NCBI RefSeq assembly: GCF_003026455.1
Contig: NZ_PYMB01000001.1
Location: 124,001-188,000 of the forward strand
Source: Photobacterium rosenbergii
GTDB lineage: Bacteria; Pseudomonadota; Gammaproteobacteria; Enterobacterales; Vibrionaceae
Length of the DNA stretch: 64,000 nucleotides
Direction: 5' to 3'
The position numbers were made by a program, and so were the translations under genes. Below are positions 17,292-26,286 of the stretch, one piece after another (the first letter of the stretch is position 1; every line of letters begins with the position of its first letter). Under the pieces are notes generated by a model. The model saw only the letters and a program-made list of their open reading frames with translations, had not been told where the DNA came from and did no database searches.

Positions 17292-18140
17292 ATGATGACG
17301 GTTTCGGTTGAAGCATTCTTCCATAGTTCTACATCAACACTGAGTTATGTGGTATTTGATATGGCAGGTGGGCACTGTGCGGTGATTGATAGTGCTCTGG
17401 ATTTTGATTTGTCTTCCGGAGTGGTCTGTACAGAGTTTGCCGATACTATTATTGAATATATCAGGTCTAATCAACTGACTTTGGATTGGATCTTAGAAAC
17501 TCACGCCCATGCTGATCACTTAACAGCTGCCAGCTATATCAGATCTAAGCTTGGTGGGAAGATTGGGGTAGGGCGCCATATTGTTGATGTGCAGGCTGCA
17601 TTTAAACCTTTGCTGGGCATGGATGATCTAAACATCAGCGATTACAGCGAATTTGATCATTACTTTGAAGATAATGAAGAATTTGCGATTGGCTTGCTGA
17701 CGGCAACAGTTTTGGAAACGCCGGGGCATACCAGTGACAGCGTCACCTATGTGGTGAATCATAATGCTTTTATTGGTGATACCTTGTTCATGCCTGACTT
17801 TGGATCAGCACGCTGTGACTTTCCTGGTGGAAGTGCTAAGCAATTATTCGACAGCATCCAACGCATTTATTCTCTAGCCGATTCAACCCGTTTGTGGGTC
17901 TGCCATGATTACCAGCCGGGAGGAAGGGAGCTGAAATACCAGACAACGGTCGGTGAAAGCAAAACAGACAATATCCACATCAAAGGGGAAACCCCCGAAA
18001 CCGAGTTCGTTGAATTTAGAACTGAGCGAGACAAGCAATTGAATGTCCCCAAGTTGCTATACCCTTCGGTACAGGTAAATATATTGGCAGGTCAACTACC
18101 GGATGGATTTATTAAGATACCGATTTCAAAGGCTTTTTAA
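17292..18140 (+). CDS. MBL-fold hydrolase of the ETHE1/sulfur-dioxygenase-like group
   Basis: A 282-aa metallo-beta-lactamase-fold protein. The metal motif THAHADH is at about residues 73-79. Further ligands are in ETPGHTSDSV, FIGDTLFMPDFGSARCDF and VCHDYQPGGRE. This set (GSARCDFPGG, HDY-PGGRE) is typical of the persulfide dioxygenase/Blh group, which oxidises glutathione persulfide or related thiols, rather than classic glyoxalase II. No rhodanese domain is fused. GGAGGG lies directly upstream of two adjacent ATGs (17292 and 17295). It is divergent from an AraC regulator. Sulfide-related function is inferred from the family only. Confidence 0.83.
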   Translation: MMTVSVEAFFHSSTSTLSYVVFDMAGGHCAVIDSALDFDLSSGVVCTEFADTIIEYIRSNQLTLDWILETHAHADHLTAASYIRSKLGGKIGVGRHIVDVQAAFKPLLGMDDLNISDYSEFDHYFEDNEEFAIGLLTATVLETPGHTSDSVTYVVNHNAFIGDTLFMPDFGSARCDFPGGSAKQLFDSIQRIYSLADSTRLWVCHDYQPGGRELKYQTTVGESKTDNIHIKGETPETEFVEFRTERDKQLNVPKLLYPSVQVNILAGQLPDGFIKIPISKAF

Positions 18141-18334
18141 TATAGTGAAGTAACGTTGCCTAAATATATTTACATCTAAGTGTGTGTGAGTGGGCTTAAT
18201 GAATTACTATCAATTGTTCCGTAATTCAAAATCGAAGGTTCAGCAAGTTCTGTCAGTTATTTGTCAATTCAGTTAGGGTTTATTGAGTTGCTTGATATGT
18301 AGGCATAAAATTGCCGCCAGAAATGGAGAGTATC

Positions 18335-19288
18335 ATGACAATTTATAAAACCTTACCAGTATTAGCAGTGGCTACGCTACTTTCGGCGTGTGGCAGTGAC
18401 AGTGGTGGCGATTCTACCCAGTATGCCAAGGTGTCTTTCAGCGTATCCGATGCACCGGTTGACACCATGTCTGAGGTGATGGTGGCATTTGATAAAATCG
18501 AACTACATCATGAAAATGGTAATAGATATATTATCGAAGTCGATCCAGATGACGACGGCTATGGTTACCAAGGGATTGATTTGTTGGATTATCAGGGTAA
18601 AGACTCTGCATTGATCGTTACTGATGAAGAGATCCCTGTTGGTCATTATAAAAGTATGATACTTCATATTTTAAGCGATGAGTCAGCATCTTATAGCTGG
18701 GTTGTAGAATATGACGGCGGTAAAGAAGTACTGGGTGTGCCAAGCTCAAAGCTAAAGCTTGGTGGTTTTGATGTTTCAACTCAGGCAGTTCAAAGTTTTA
18801 CATTAGAGTTCGACCTACGGCAAGCATTGGTCCCACGTGGTGGAAGCGGTAAAGGCTATCATCTGAAACCGAATGGGGTAAAAATTGTTGATAATGATGT
18901 CGCTTCATCATTATGGGGGGTCGTTAACTCCAGCTTGTTTGATCTAGGGCAAGGCTGTTCAATTGATGATGGTTTTGTTTACTTATATCAAGACCATGGA
19001 CTATGGAGTAATCAACTGAGTGATAATGTAGATGATAGTTCTAAACTACCTGATGGTTATGTAGCGCCATATACTTCTGCTCCTGTTGTATGGAATGATG
19101 AAACGAATCAGTTGGAATATGGCTTTGGGTTTATTCCTGCTGGTGAATATACAGCAGCTTTCACTTGTAACGCCGCTAGTGACGACCCGGAAAAGTTTGA
19201 TGGAATTCAAATAGCGAAACCTTTTGAGCAAAGAGAAGAAGTAATTCTCTATCAAACAAAAGAAACTCAGCAGAATTTTGGTTTTTAA
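18335..19288 (+). CDS. DUF4382 domain-containing lipoprotein
   Basis: A 317-aa secreted lipoprotein: signal LPVLAVATLLSACGSD carries a lipobox (LSAC) for lipid attachment at Cys. The DUF4382 domain follows (AKVSFSVSDAPVDTMSEVMVAFDKIELH, then VGHYKSMILHI). The rest, through about residue 317, is an acidic C-terminal region. The start ATG at 18335 has GGAG seven bases upstream. It converges on the DUF1501/DUF1800 pair over a shared terminator. Function unknown; the domain has a beta-rich, carbohydrate-binding-like appearance. Confidence 0.85.
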   Translation: MTIYKTLPVLAVATLLSACGSDSGGDSTQYAKVSFSVSDAPVDTMSEVMVAFDKIELHHENGNRYIIEVDPDDDGYGYQGIDLLDYQGKDSALIVTDEEIPVGHYKSMILHILSDESASYSWVVEYDGGKEVLGVPSSKLKLGGFDVSTQAVQSFTLEFDLRQALVPRGGSGKGYHLKPNGVKIVDNDVASSLWGVVNSSLFDLGQGCSIDDGFVYLYQDHGLWSNQLSDNVDDSSKLPDGYVAPYTSAPVVWNDETNQLEYGFGFIPAGEYTAAFTCNAASDDPEKFDGIQIAKPFEQREEVILYQTKETQQNFGF

Positions 19289-19313
19289 AAAGGGCCCGAT
19301 GGCCCTTTTTCTT
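19287..19313. terminator. Bidirectional terminator between DUF4382 and DUF1501 genes
   Basis: AAAAAGGGCC-CGAT-GGCCCTTTTT with an A-run on one side and a T-run on the other. Confidence 0.88.
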
Positions 19314-19321
19314 TTCTAATA

Positions 19322-21106
19322 TTAATTGCCCCAGATTTCAATTTCACGGAAGTTATTCCATCCAACCCACCTTCCACCTGCGGGATCGTTATTGCCGTTA
19401 CAGGTCAGTTGAACATATTTCGCCTTGCTTGCCGAGATAGGGAAACCGACAAGTGCAGAGGTATTACCCGGTGTCGTGATATTACTGATAGTCGTAAAAT
19501 TGATCCCATCTTCACTAACAGCAATATCGACAAAGTATTGCCGTACATCACCTTTCTGTTGGGACCATTTTATTTCTGAAATAGCAGCTGGAGCTGCAAG
19601 CTCTAGGGTATAAGTAATGCCGAGCCCATGAGCTGTCCAGCGTGTTGTATCGTCGCCATCAACAGCCATCTCTGGGGTATGATCAACGCGGGTGTCAGAC
19701 GCAAAAACTTTGGCAATTGTCAGCTTTTCCGGTACTGCTGGTGGTTCTGTTGCGTCGCCAAGGAAGCCAAGGTAACGGCTGGGGAACCGGTTATCATTGG
19801 CTGGGTTCAAGCTTGGGAAAATATAGTCGACACTGTTGTCAGATAAGCCGAACCACTTACATAACGTCGCTGCCATCTGTTCGGAAGAGGTGGATGGAAT
19901 GAACTTATTCCCCGTCGCATCTTGACCATCGGTAGGAATAAATTCCGGCAGCGTTCCGTATGTTACCCCACCGTTGATCGCTCCGCCGATAATAAGCTGG
20001 TTACTCCCCCAACCGTGGTCGGTACCTCGATTACTATTATTGGCTATCGTACGGCCAAAGTCCGACATGGTAAAAGTGATAACTTTATCTTGTAGGCCTT
20101 CGGCTTCTAGCGAGCGGTAGAAAGCACTTAAGGCTGTATCAATTTGGGCTAGCAGTGCATCATGTTTTCCCGGTTGGTTGAGGTTTCGTTGATTACTGTG
20201 GTTGTCGAAACCACCAAGGCTGATAAAGAACACTTGGCGCTGGTGGTTGAGCTGTTCGCTGGCTTGGATCATCCGCTTCACCATGCGGCATTGACCGCCA
20301 AGGTAACTGGCGGGAATACTCTCATCCTCCGGGAAGTTGTTCATCACCGAATCGAGTTCAGATTGGAAATCGATCACACCTTTGAGGCGAGAAATATATT
20401 CTTGCGAGAATAGAGAGCCGTAAGGCTGCTCAACCAGTTTAATGAAGTTGTTATTTACCGCATTTGAATGACCAAGCGCATCCATTGCCCTCACGCCATC
20501 ACTACTTATTCGTAAATCCTGACTGTTTTGACCACCCAGCAACTCATTGCCTGAGAGCGACAGGCTTTCTGAAACAGTCGCTGATTCGTTTGGCAGTAGA
20601 TCCATCATCATACCGGCCCAGCCATAGGAGTGATATTCTGAGGTATTCCAAGCCGTCTGCCAGGCGGATTGTTGCTTATTATGGGCTCCTAGATTTGAGG
20701 GCTTTCTAACGCTATTGATGTTTCCTTTATTGGTTGGCTCTAGCAGGGTGCCGACATTGACCACGGCAGTGGCCTTCTCTTCTGCCATTAACTGGGCGAT
20801 GTTTGGCATGCTGTTATTGATAGCGGTTGCCTGCCCGCTTGCCGTGGGAGGAATTGCTAGCATCTCCGTTGAGGAAAGGTGGATATCTGGCCTAGCGTTG
20901 ACGTAGTTTTGATAGTTAGTGCCGCTGGCTGGCATGATCATATTGAAAGAGTCGTTGCCACCATAGAGGAAAAGGCAGACCAGCGCTTTATAATCATCTC
21001 CACCTGCCGCGAAGGCATGTCTTGGTAACGTCAATGATAACGGAAGAGCCGAGGAGGCCGTAGCGATAGCTGAGCCTTTTAAGAATTGTCGACGTGAAAT
21101 GCTCAT
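19322..21106 (-). CDS. DUF1501 protein with Tat signal and C-terminal discoidin (F5/8 type C) domain
   Basis: A 594-aa exported protein. The N-terminus SRRQFLKGSAIATASSALPL is a twin-arginine signal. Residues about 40-440 are the DUF1501 domain (alkaline-phosphatase/sulfatase-like: CLFLYGGNDSFNMIMP, SLGGFDNHSNQ, TMSDFGRT, DHGWGSNQLIIGG). Residues about 465-594 form an F5/8 type C-like domain (DGDDTTRWTAHG..., KYVQLTCNGNN...GGRWVGWNNFREIEIWG), which commonly binds carbohydrate. It is 5 bp downstream of the DUF1800 gene, the usual partner. The substrate is unknown. The discoidin tail suggests action on a cell-surface or extracellular polysaccharide. Confidence 0.87.
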   Translation of the reverse strand: MSISRRQFLKGSAIATASSALPLSLTLPRHAFAAGGDDYKALVCLFLYGGNDSFNMIMPASGTNYQNYVNARPDIHLSSTEMLAIPPTASGQATAINNSMPNIAQLMAEEKATAVVNVGTLLEPTNKGNINSVRKPSNLGAHNKQQSAWQTAWNTSEYHSYGWAGMMMDLLPNESATVSESLSLSGNELLGGQNSQDLRISSDGVRAMDALGHSNAVNNNFIKLVEQPYGSLFSQEYISRLKGVIDFQSELDSVMNNFPEDESIPASYLGGQCRMVKRMIQASEQLNHQRQVFFISLGGFDNHSNQRNLNQPGKHDALLAQIDTALSAFYRSLEAEGLQDKVITFTMSDFGRTIANNSNRGTDHGWGSNQLIIGGAINGGVTYGTLPEFIPTDGQDATGNKFIPSTSSEQMAATLCKWFGLSDNSVDYIFPSLNPANDNRFPSRYLGFLGDATEPPAVPEKLTIAKVFASDTRVDHTPEMAVDGDDTTRWTAHGLGITYTLELAAPAAISEIKWSQQKGDVRQYFVDIAVSEDGINFTTISNITTPGNTSALVGFPISASKAKYVQLTCNGNNDPAGGRWVGWNNFREIEIWGN

Positions 21107-21111
21107 AGATG

Positions 21112-22614
21112 CTACTCCTGTACCATGAAGTTAGGGGAAATGACGGCAAAGAAAATCATTTTGGGAACGGCATAATACTTATTGTTATGGGTGTCATAGA
21201 TTGCCCCAATCCTTGCTTCTAACTCAGGAGCCATCTCGCCGTGTAAAAAGCGAGTTTTGAGTAGTGACATCATGGTTTCTTTGTCTTGATTGTTTGCAGC
21301 ATCTTCGAAGTCAACCGGTGCGATATACATCTCTTGCTTATTGTTAGTTTTATTACGATCTTGGCCGTAGTTCAGGATCGTACGATAGAAGACATTGCTG
21401 GTCTTGATCACTTGGCTCCAATCGATAAGTTCAAGCTCTGGTGACGTCAGGTTGGCATTTTGCAATGCGCCTTGTGGGCGGTGATCGGGAGAAAAGAAGT
21501 TGAACACGGAAGGGGAGCCTAGTGGGTACTGGCCAAACGTATCTGCGTAGTTCATCGGATTGTAGATGATGTCACCGCCTTTACCCGGGTAGGCATCCAT
21601 GGCGCGATAAAAATAGGTCATTGCAAGAATGGGTTCGCGCAATTTTGCTACATGTTGGTCGTTGTCTTTTAGTACCTCACTATCGGTCAAAATAGCGGTA
21701 ATGACCTCACCTAAGTTACCTGCCGAATTGCGAAATACTGAGGCTACTCTGGCAACATACTCTGGTCTTGGGTTGGAAGTGACGAACCGTTTAATTAGCA
21801 GGGTACTGATAAATGGTGCCGTATTGGGGTGGTTTACCAATAAATCCAATGCTTGATCGAGTTCGGCTTCAGCCCCCACACCTTCAGGGAAATCAGTTCC
21901 CAGTATTGATTTGGCTTCCATGTCGTGGGAGTCATCATAGGCAACCATAGGGTTTTCCATACTGCTGCCATTCATAAACCAGCCTGTGAAAACTCGTGCC
22001 ATATTCTCGATGTCTGTATCGTCGTAGGTTGGGATAGGCTGGTTGTTGCCATCAAGTTTAGGGGTACCATCGAGATTGAGTTCTTCAAGCCCAATGGTGA
22101 AGAGCTGCATAATCTCCCGGGCATAGTTTTGGTCTGGGTTAACGCCGGTGTGGCTTTTGGGTAGATTACCGACCATGGTGAGGTAGTGGCCCATTATCGG
22201 TGATCGGGTAACGTGATAGAGCAGCGTTTTATAGTCGCTGAAGGCGTATTCGGTAAGGATATCGTAGTAATGCGCCATTTCTGTGGGGTAGGGGGCCAAT
22301 TGGGCATCACGGTCGCCGACAACTAAAATCTGGCTTAGGGCGAAAGCCATACGCTGACGCAGTTGTGCCCCTTTCCATAACGCAATATCAAACCAGGCAC
22401 TCACCCGCATTTCTTGTGAGGTCGATGAACTACCACGTTGTTGGGCCTGGTAGAGAGTTCGTTCTTTGTGGCTTTCATAGGGCTCTGAAAGCTGGCTGTT
22501 TATCCAGCTGCTGCGGCTATTGATAGTCAGAAATGCTTCAATTTCTCCCTGCTTTATTCCCATTGTTGCTATATCCAAAAATCTGGATGCTTGTCGGTAT
22601 GTCAGTCCTTCCAT
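21112..22614 (-). CDS. DUF1800 domain-containing protein
   Basis: A 500-aa protein with the DUF1800 layout: LRQRMAFALSQILVVGD at about residue 90, NYAREIMQLFTIGLEEL near 185, then MARVFTGW, LDLLVNHPNTAPFISTLLIKRFV and LREPILAMTYFYRAM. No signal peptide is visible at the ATG used, unlike its partner; it may be co-exported with the Tat-targeted DUF1501 protein, or its true start may differ. DUF1800 and DUF1501 genes are adjacent in many bacteria and have been linked to outer-surface or polymer processing, without a settled reaction. Confidence 0.87.
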   Translation of the reverse strand: MEGLTYRQASRFLDIATMGIKQGEIEAFLTINSRSSWINSQLSEPYESHKERTLYQAQQRGSSSTSQEMRVSAWFDIALWKGAQLRQRMAFALSQILVVGDRDAQLAPYPTEMAHYYDILTEYAFSDYKTLLYHVTRSPIMGHYLTMVGNLPKSHTGVNPDQNYAREIMQLFTIGLEELNLDGTPKLDGNNQPIPTYDDTDIENMARVFTGWFMNGSSMENPMVAYDDSHDMEAKSILGTDFPEGVGAEAELDQALDLLVNHPNTAPFISTLLIKRFVTSNPRPEYVARVASVFRNSAGNLGEVITAILTDSEVLKDNDQHVAKLREPILAMTYFYRAMDAYPGKGGDIIYNPMNYADTFGQYPLGSPSVFNFFSPDHRPQGALQNANLTSPELELIDWSQVIKTSNVFYRTILNYGQDRNKTNNKQEMYIAPVDFEDAANNQDKETMMSLLKTRFLHGEMAPELEARIGAIYDTHNNKYYAVPKMIFFAVISPNFMVQE

Positions 22615-23129
22615 AGATGCCCACCTTGGTGATTAAGAAATTTTGTTGCACGTACATTTATCTTGGAAGTCATCTATTTTTGTGCGGAATAATGTTTTTG
22701 GGTTTTATTGAAAATTATGATGTTGTGGCAAGGCGCAATGAAACTGCCTTGAAATCTAGTCATGCAAACAGAAATATGTGCATATCAAAAAATATTGATA
22801 GGTAAATATAGTCGGGGCGCTACTTGTTGGGGGTAAAGATTGATGTGTTGCCTGATACCAGAGTTTTTATCTGAATTATCGTGGTTGGATAGAGAGTTTG
22901 GAGGGTGATCTTTATCCCATGCGATATTTTGCTGTTGTGTTTTTGCCTTGAAATATTGTGCCTGATTAAGTGGATCTGCAGGAAATCACTCCTGACTGCG
23001 TAGGTTTTTTTTAATGCGCTAGCGTTTTAAACATTGGTACTTTGTTGTAACTGGATTTTGGGTGAAAACTGTGGGAGTTTAGCAGGTAGTCACTTATAGG
23101 TTTATAAGTAGGAGTGAGAAGAGGCGCTC
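22615..23129. other. Intergenic region between DUF1800 and mscS-like genes
   Basis: 515 bp, AT-rich, divergent, so it should hold promoters for both flanking genes. Nothing else stands out; the short open frames lack ribosome sites and protein-like content. Confidence 0.5.
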
Positions 23130-24011
23130 ATGCCAGAGAAGTTATTACCGGTTATCGATTTCTTTCTAGAAAACAAATTATTGTTAAGCGTATTGATCAT
23201 TGCGCTGGTTCTGATGTTCCGCAGGCTAGTTCTAAAACAAATTCGCGGTGATGTCGCGTTTGTATCAGAGCACCAGCGAAAATGGATGTCGCGAACTAAA
23301 AACGGCACTTTCACCATTATGGTGGTGGTGCTGTTCATGCTTTGGCAGTCTGAGATCAGCGAGTTTGCGTTGTCGGTCACCGCCATTGCCGTCGCCATTG
23401 TGGTTGCCTCTAAAGAGATCATCCTTTGTTTCACTGGCTCTATTCAGCGTGCCAGTGCCCGTTCTTTTCGAATTGGGGATTGGATCGAAGTTGGCTCCCT
23501 TTGCGGAGAGGTTATCGAGCACAATATGATGGCAACGGTGATCCAAGAGATCGATCTTCACCATGGGCAATACCATTTCACGGGTAAAACGGCCACCTTG
23601 CCGAATAGTATGTTTTTCACTTATCCAGTGAAGAACCTTAACTTTATGAAGCGCTATGTGTACCACAGCTTCAGTATTACTGTTAAAGAGTTCGTCAATT
23701 TGTATGTCACTGTGCCTGAACTAATCGAACAAATCGAAGGACACTGTGAAGAGTTCATTGATGTTGCGAGGCGCTACAACGGGGTAATTGAAAAGCACGC
23801 AGGCGTTGACCTACCGGGACCAGATCCCCATGTGCATATCACAACGACCGCAACGGGTGAGCAGGTCGTACACATCATGCTGTTTTGCCCGACAGAAATG
23901 GCGACGCATCTTGAGCAGTTGATCCGTGAAGATTTCATGCAGATTTACCATGAGACCTTTAGCAAAAACAACATCAACGAAGAGCGAAACCCGAAGGTGA
24001 GCTTTATGTAG
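23130..24011 (+). CDS. MscS-family mechanosensitive channel
   Basis: A 293-aa inner-membrane protein. Two or three hydrophobic helices span about residues 10-110 (LLSVLIIALVLMF, FTIMVVVLFMLWQS, FALSVTAIAVAIVVASKEII). They are followed by the MscS beta domain (SFRIGDWIEVGSLCGEVIEHNMMATVI, LPNSMFFTYPVKN). The C-terminal part (about 190-290) is soluble. It is shorter at the N-terminus than the multi-domain MscK type. It would open under membrane tension to release solutes in hypo-osmotic shock. AGAGG precedes the ATG. It is a single gene, ending at a strong terminator. Confidence 0.87.
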   Translation: MPEKLLPVIDFFLENKLLLSVLIIALVLMFRRLVLKQIRGDVAFVSEHQRKWMSRTKNGTFTIMVVVLFMLWQSEISEFALSVTAIAVAIVVASKEIILCFTGSIQRASARSFRIGDWIEVGSLCGEVIEHNMMATVIQEIDLHHGQYHFTGKTATLPNSMFFTYPVKNLNFMKRYVYHSFSITVKEFVNLYVTVPELIEQIEGHCEEFIDVARRYNGVIEKHAGVDLPGPDPHVHITTTATGEQVVHIMLFCPTEMATHLEQLIREDFMQIYHETFSKNNINEERNPKVSFM

Positions 24012-24045
24012 TTTTTGCTTATTCAAATGTAACGTGCTTATTTTT

Positions 24046-24078
24046 CAAAACGCCTGATGGATTTCATCAGGCGTTTTG
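24046..24078 (+). terminator. Terminator after mscS-like gene
   Basis: A perfect 14-bp stem CAAAACGCCTGATG/CATCAGGCGTTTTG with loop GATTT; the run of A/T at the base allows use in either direction. Confidence 0.85.
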
Positions 24079-24216
24079 TGTATTGGCAAGGTGGTAGAGA
24101 AGGTAGCCTAGATTTCAGTAACTTATAACAAGCATAAAAAATATACCTTAAAAATATATGCAAACCGGATTATACAGTATAGAATGCGCCCGTTTTACGG
24201 TATGGAGTATTATTTG

Positions 24217-24345
24217 ATGGTAACGGAAGTCAATCGAACCAAACTAGAGAGCTTATACATTCGTGCTAAGTATTTCGGTTACGGGCGCTTATACAAGGTC
24301 TATAAATGGGAGTGGCTGGGTGCATTTCTTCGTAGTGTTGAGTAA
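24217..24345 (+). CDS. Candidate 42-aa basic aromatic small protein
   Basis: An ATG at 24217, with GGAG nine bases upstream, opens 42 codons: MVTEVNRTKLESLYIRAKYF, then GYGRLYKVYKWEWLGAFLRSVE. The composition (Tyr/Lys/Arg/Trp-rich, no repeats) is protein-like, and an in-frame ATG at 24202 could add five residues. An extended -10-like TATACAGTATAGAAT lies around 24172-24186. It stands alone between the mscS terminator and the helicase gene. No family is recognised; the pattern suggests a small amphipathic or DNA/RNA-associated protein. Confidence 0.5.
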   Translation: MVTEVNRTKLESLYIRAKYFGYGRLYKVYKWEWLGAFLRSVE

Positions 24346-24528
24346 CAGGTAGCAATGATGGGTTTAGTTCTTTTCGCTAGCGGATTGAGCTTCAATGATT
24401 TTTTTGTTTTAAATTCGCTACGCTTGATAGGAAAGTTGTCTCGTGACGATCATGTTCGTGGTACACTCCCGCGCTTCATGTAGAGGCGGCTCTACCATAT
24501 TTAGTTTCAGTACAATTAGAGGCGATTT

Positions 24529-25722
24529 ATGCCATTCTCTAAACTTGGGCTCAGCGAGTCATTAACCAAAGCGGTCAGTGAACTTGGCTACAGCAAGCCA
24601 ACTACCATCCAGAACAAGGCGATCCCTGTTATTTTGCAGGGTAAAAACCTGATTGCAGCGGCGCAAACCGGTACAGGTAAAACTGCGAGTTTTGTCTTGC
24701 CTATCCTGGAAAAACTCAGCCAGGGTAGAACGCAGCGCAAAAAGCGTATCCGTGCGTTGATCCTTGTGCCTACTCGTGAGCTTGCTGTTCAAGTAGAAGA
24801 GAAGATCACCCTATACAGTAAACACTTAGGCCTGACATCACTGGCGATGTATGGTGGTGTTGATGAAAAAGAGCAGAAGCAGCGCTTGATTGACGGTGTG
24901 GATGTGTTGGTAGCGACACCGGGCCGTTTGCTCGATATGTATGGCAAGCGTGCGGTTCACTTTGAAGAAGTGGAAATGCTGGTGCTTGATGAAGCCGACC
25001 GTATGCTGGATATGGGCTTTATCGATGACATCAACAAGATCATTGATCGCCTGCCTGAAGAGCTTCAATTCCTGCTGTTCTCTGCAACCTTGTCTAACAA
25101 AGTTCGTGACTTGGCTAAGTCTGTGGTTGAAAACCCGCATGAGATCAGTATCGCTGCCAATCAAGCGTCCAAAGCCAATATCGAGCAGTGGTTGATCACA
25201 GTTGATAAAGATAAGAAGTCAGCGTTACTGAGCCACCTGATCAAAGAAAACAACTGGGATCAGGCGTTGATCTTCATTGAAACTAAGCACGGTGCTGCTA
25301 AATTGGTATCGCAGTTGGAAAAGCGCGACATTGCTGCAGAAGCTTTCCACAGTGGACGTAGCCAGAAAGTCCGTGAACAGCTATTGGAAGACTTCAAAGC
25401 AGGTAAAATCCAATATCTTGTGGCAACTGGTGTGGGTGCCCGTGGTATTGATATTGAAGAACTATCACGCGTAGTTAACTATGATCTGCCATTCCCTGCG
25501 GATGAATATGTTCACCGTATTGGCCGTACTGGCCGTGCGGATGCATCGGGCGAGGCCATCTCGTTTGTCTCGAAAGATAATTTCAAGAACCTGTGCATGA
25601 TTGAGAGCCGTTTGGGCCACTTGATTGAGCGTCGTGAAGTTGAAGGCTTTGAGCCAAGAAAGCCGGTGCCGATTTCTATTTTGAATTACGTGCCAAAAAG
25701 TAAACGTCAGAAAAAAGACTGA
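24529..25722 (+). CDS. DEAD-box RNA helicase, RhlE type
   Basis: A 397-aa ATP-dependent RNA helicase. The motifs appear in order: FSKLGLSESLTKAVSELGYSKPTTIQNKAIPVIL (Q motif region), AAQTGTGKT (I), VPTRELAVQVE (Ia), LVATPGRLLD (Ib), VLDEADRMLDMGF (II, DEAD), FSATLS (III), ALIFIETKHGA (IV), LVATGVGARGIDIE (V) and YVHRIGRTGRA (VI). The C-terminal tail after about residue 370 is short, unlike longer RhlE proteins with basic tails. It likely remodels ribosomal or mRNA structures. It is a single gene with a following terminator. Confidence 0.95.
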   Translation: MPFSKLGLSESLTKAVSELGYSKPTTIQNKAIPVILQGKNLIAAAQTGTGKTASFVLPILEKLSQGRTQRKKRIRALILVPTRELAVQVEEKITLYSKHLGLTSLAMYGGVDEKEQKQRLIDGVDVLVATPGRLLDMYGKRAVHFEEVEMLVLDEADRMLDMGFIDDINKIIDRLPEELQFLLFSATLSNKVRDLAKSVVENPHEISIAANQASKANIEQWLITVDKDKKSALLSHLIKENNWDQALIFIETKHGAAKLVSQLEKRDIAAEAFHSGRSQKVREQLLEDFKAGKIQYLVATGVGARGIDIEELSRVVNYDLPFPADEYVHRIGRTGRADASGEAISFVSKDNFKNLCMIESRLGHLIERREVEGFEPRKPVPISILNYVPKSKRQKKD

Positions 25723-25743
25723 TTGCTGATTTAATTATTCTAG

Positions 25744-25774
25744 AGCCCTTGCCAATCGGTGAGGGCTTTTTTTT
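25744..25774 (+). terminator. Terminator after the RhlE-type helicase gene
   Basis: The stem AGCCCTTGCC/GGTGAGGGCT (with G-T pairs) and loop AATC are followed by eight T. Confidence 0.85.
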
Positions 25775-25878
25775 GCTTAGTCCCTTCCGTTGTCACAGAA
25801 CCCGATAGAATCACCTGTCACAATAACTTCCTATTCAACATAGAGTTAAACTTCTAGTAGGGGTTGAAGGAGATTAAG

Positions 25879-26280
25879 ATGAAAGGGAAATGCTTGTGCG
25901 GGGCTATCGAGCTAACCGCTGATGATCAAACTGAAGTTGGGCTATGCCATTGCGATATGTGTCGTAGATGGTCTGGTGGCCCTTTGTTTGCGGTTCATTG
26001 TCATTCAAAGGTTAAAATCGAAGGGCAACAACCAGTGGTGTATCGGTCTTCAGAATGGGCTGAGCGGGTATTTTGTGGAACCTGTGGTTCGCACTTGTTT
26101 TATCATCTACTAGCCAATGATGAATATATTGTTTCTGCTGGATTGTTTCAGGACCAAGCTTTCAAACTAGTCAGTGAAATATTCATTGATGAAAAGCCTG
26201 AATATTATGAGTTCAGTAATGACACGAAAAAAATGACTGCGCAGCAGGTCTTTGAGCAGTATGTGCCAAAAGAGGAATAA
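25879..26280 (+). CDS. GFA-family zinc protein (glutathione-dependent formaldehyde-activating-like)
   Basis: A 133-aa protein of the GFA/CENP-V family. Zinc-binding cysteines are in CLCGAIEL, LCHCDMCRRWSGG and FCGTCGSHLF, the full family pattern. The prototype was described as helping formaldehyde react with glutathione, but most members are uncharacterised. The ATG at 25879 has AAGGAG upstream; a TTG 15 bp earlier is less likely. It opens a co-directional run of small genes; the Nudix gene begins 6 bp after its stop. Confidence 0.88.
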   Translation: MKGKCLCGAIELTADDQTEVGLCHCDMCRRWSGGPLFAVHCHSKVKIEGQQPVVYRSSEWAERVFCGTCGSHLFYHLLANDEYIVSAGLFQDQAFKLVSEIFIDEKPEYYEFSNDTKKMTAQQVFEQYVPKEE

Positions 26281-26286
26281 TAATAA

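Noticed and set aside
22617..22805. 62-aa plus-strand ORF upstream of the mscS-like gene
   Set aside because: No ribosome binding site and random-looking composition; lies in the expected promoter of the DUF1800 gene.
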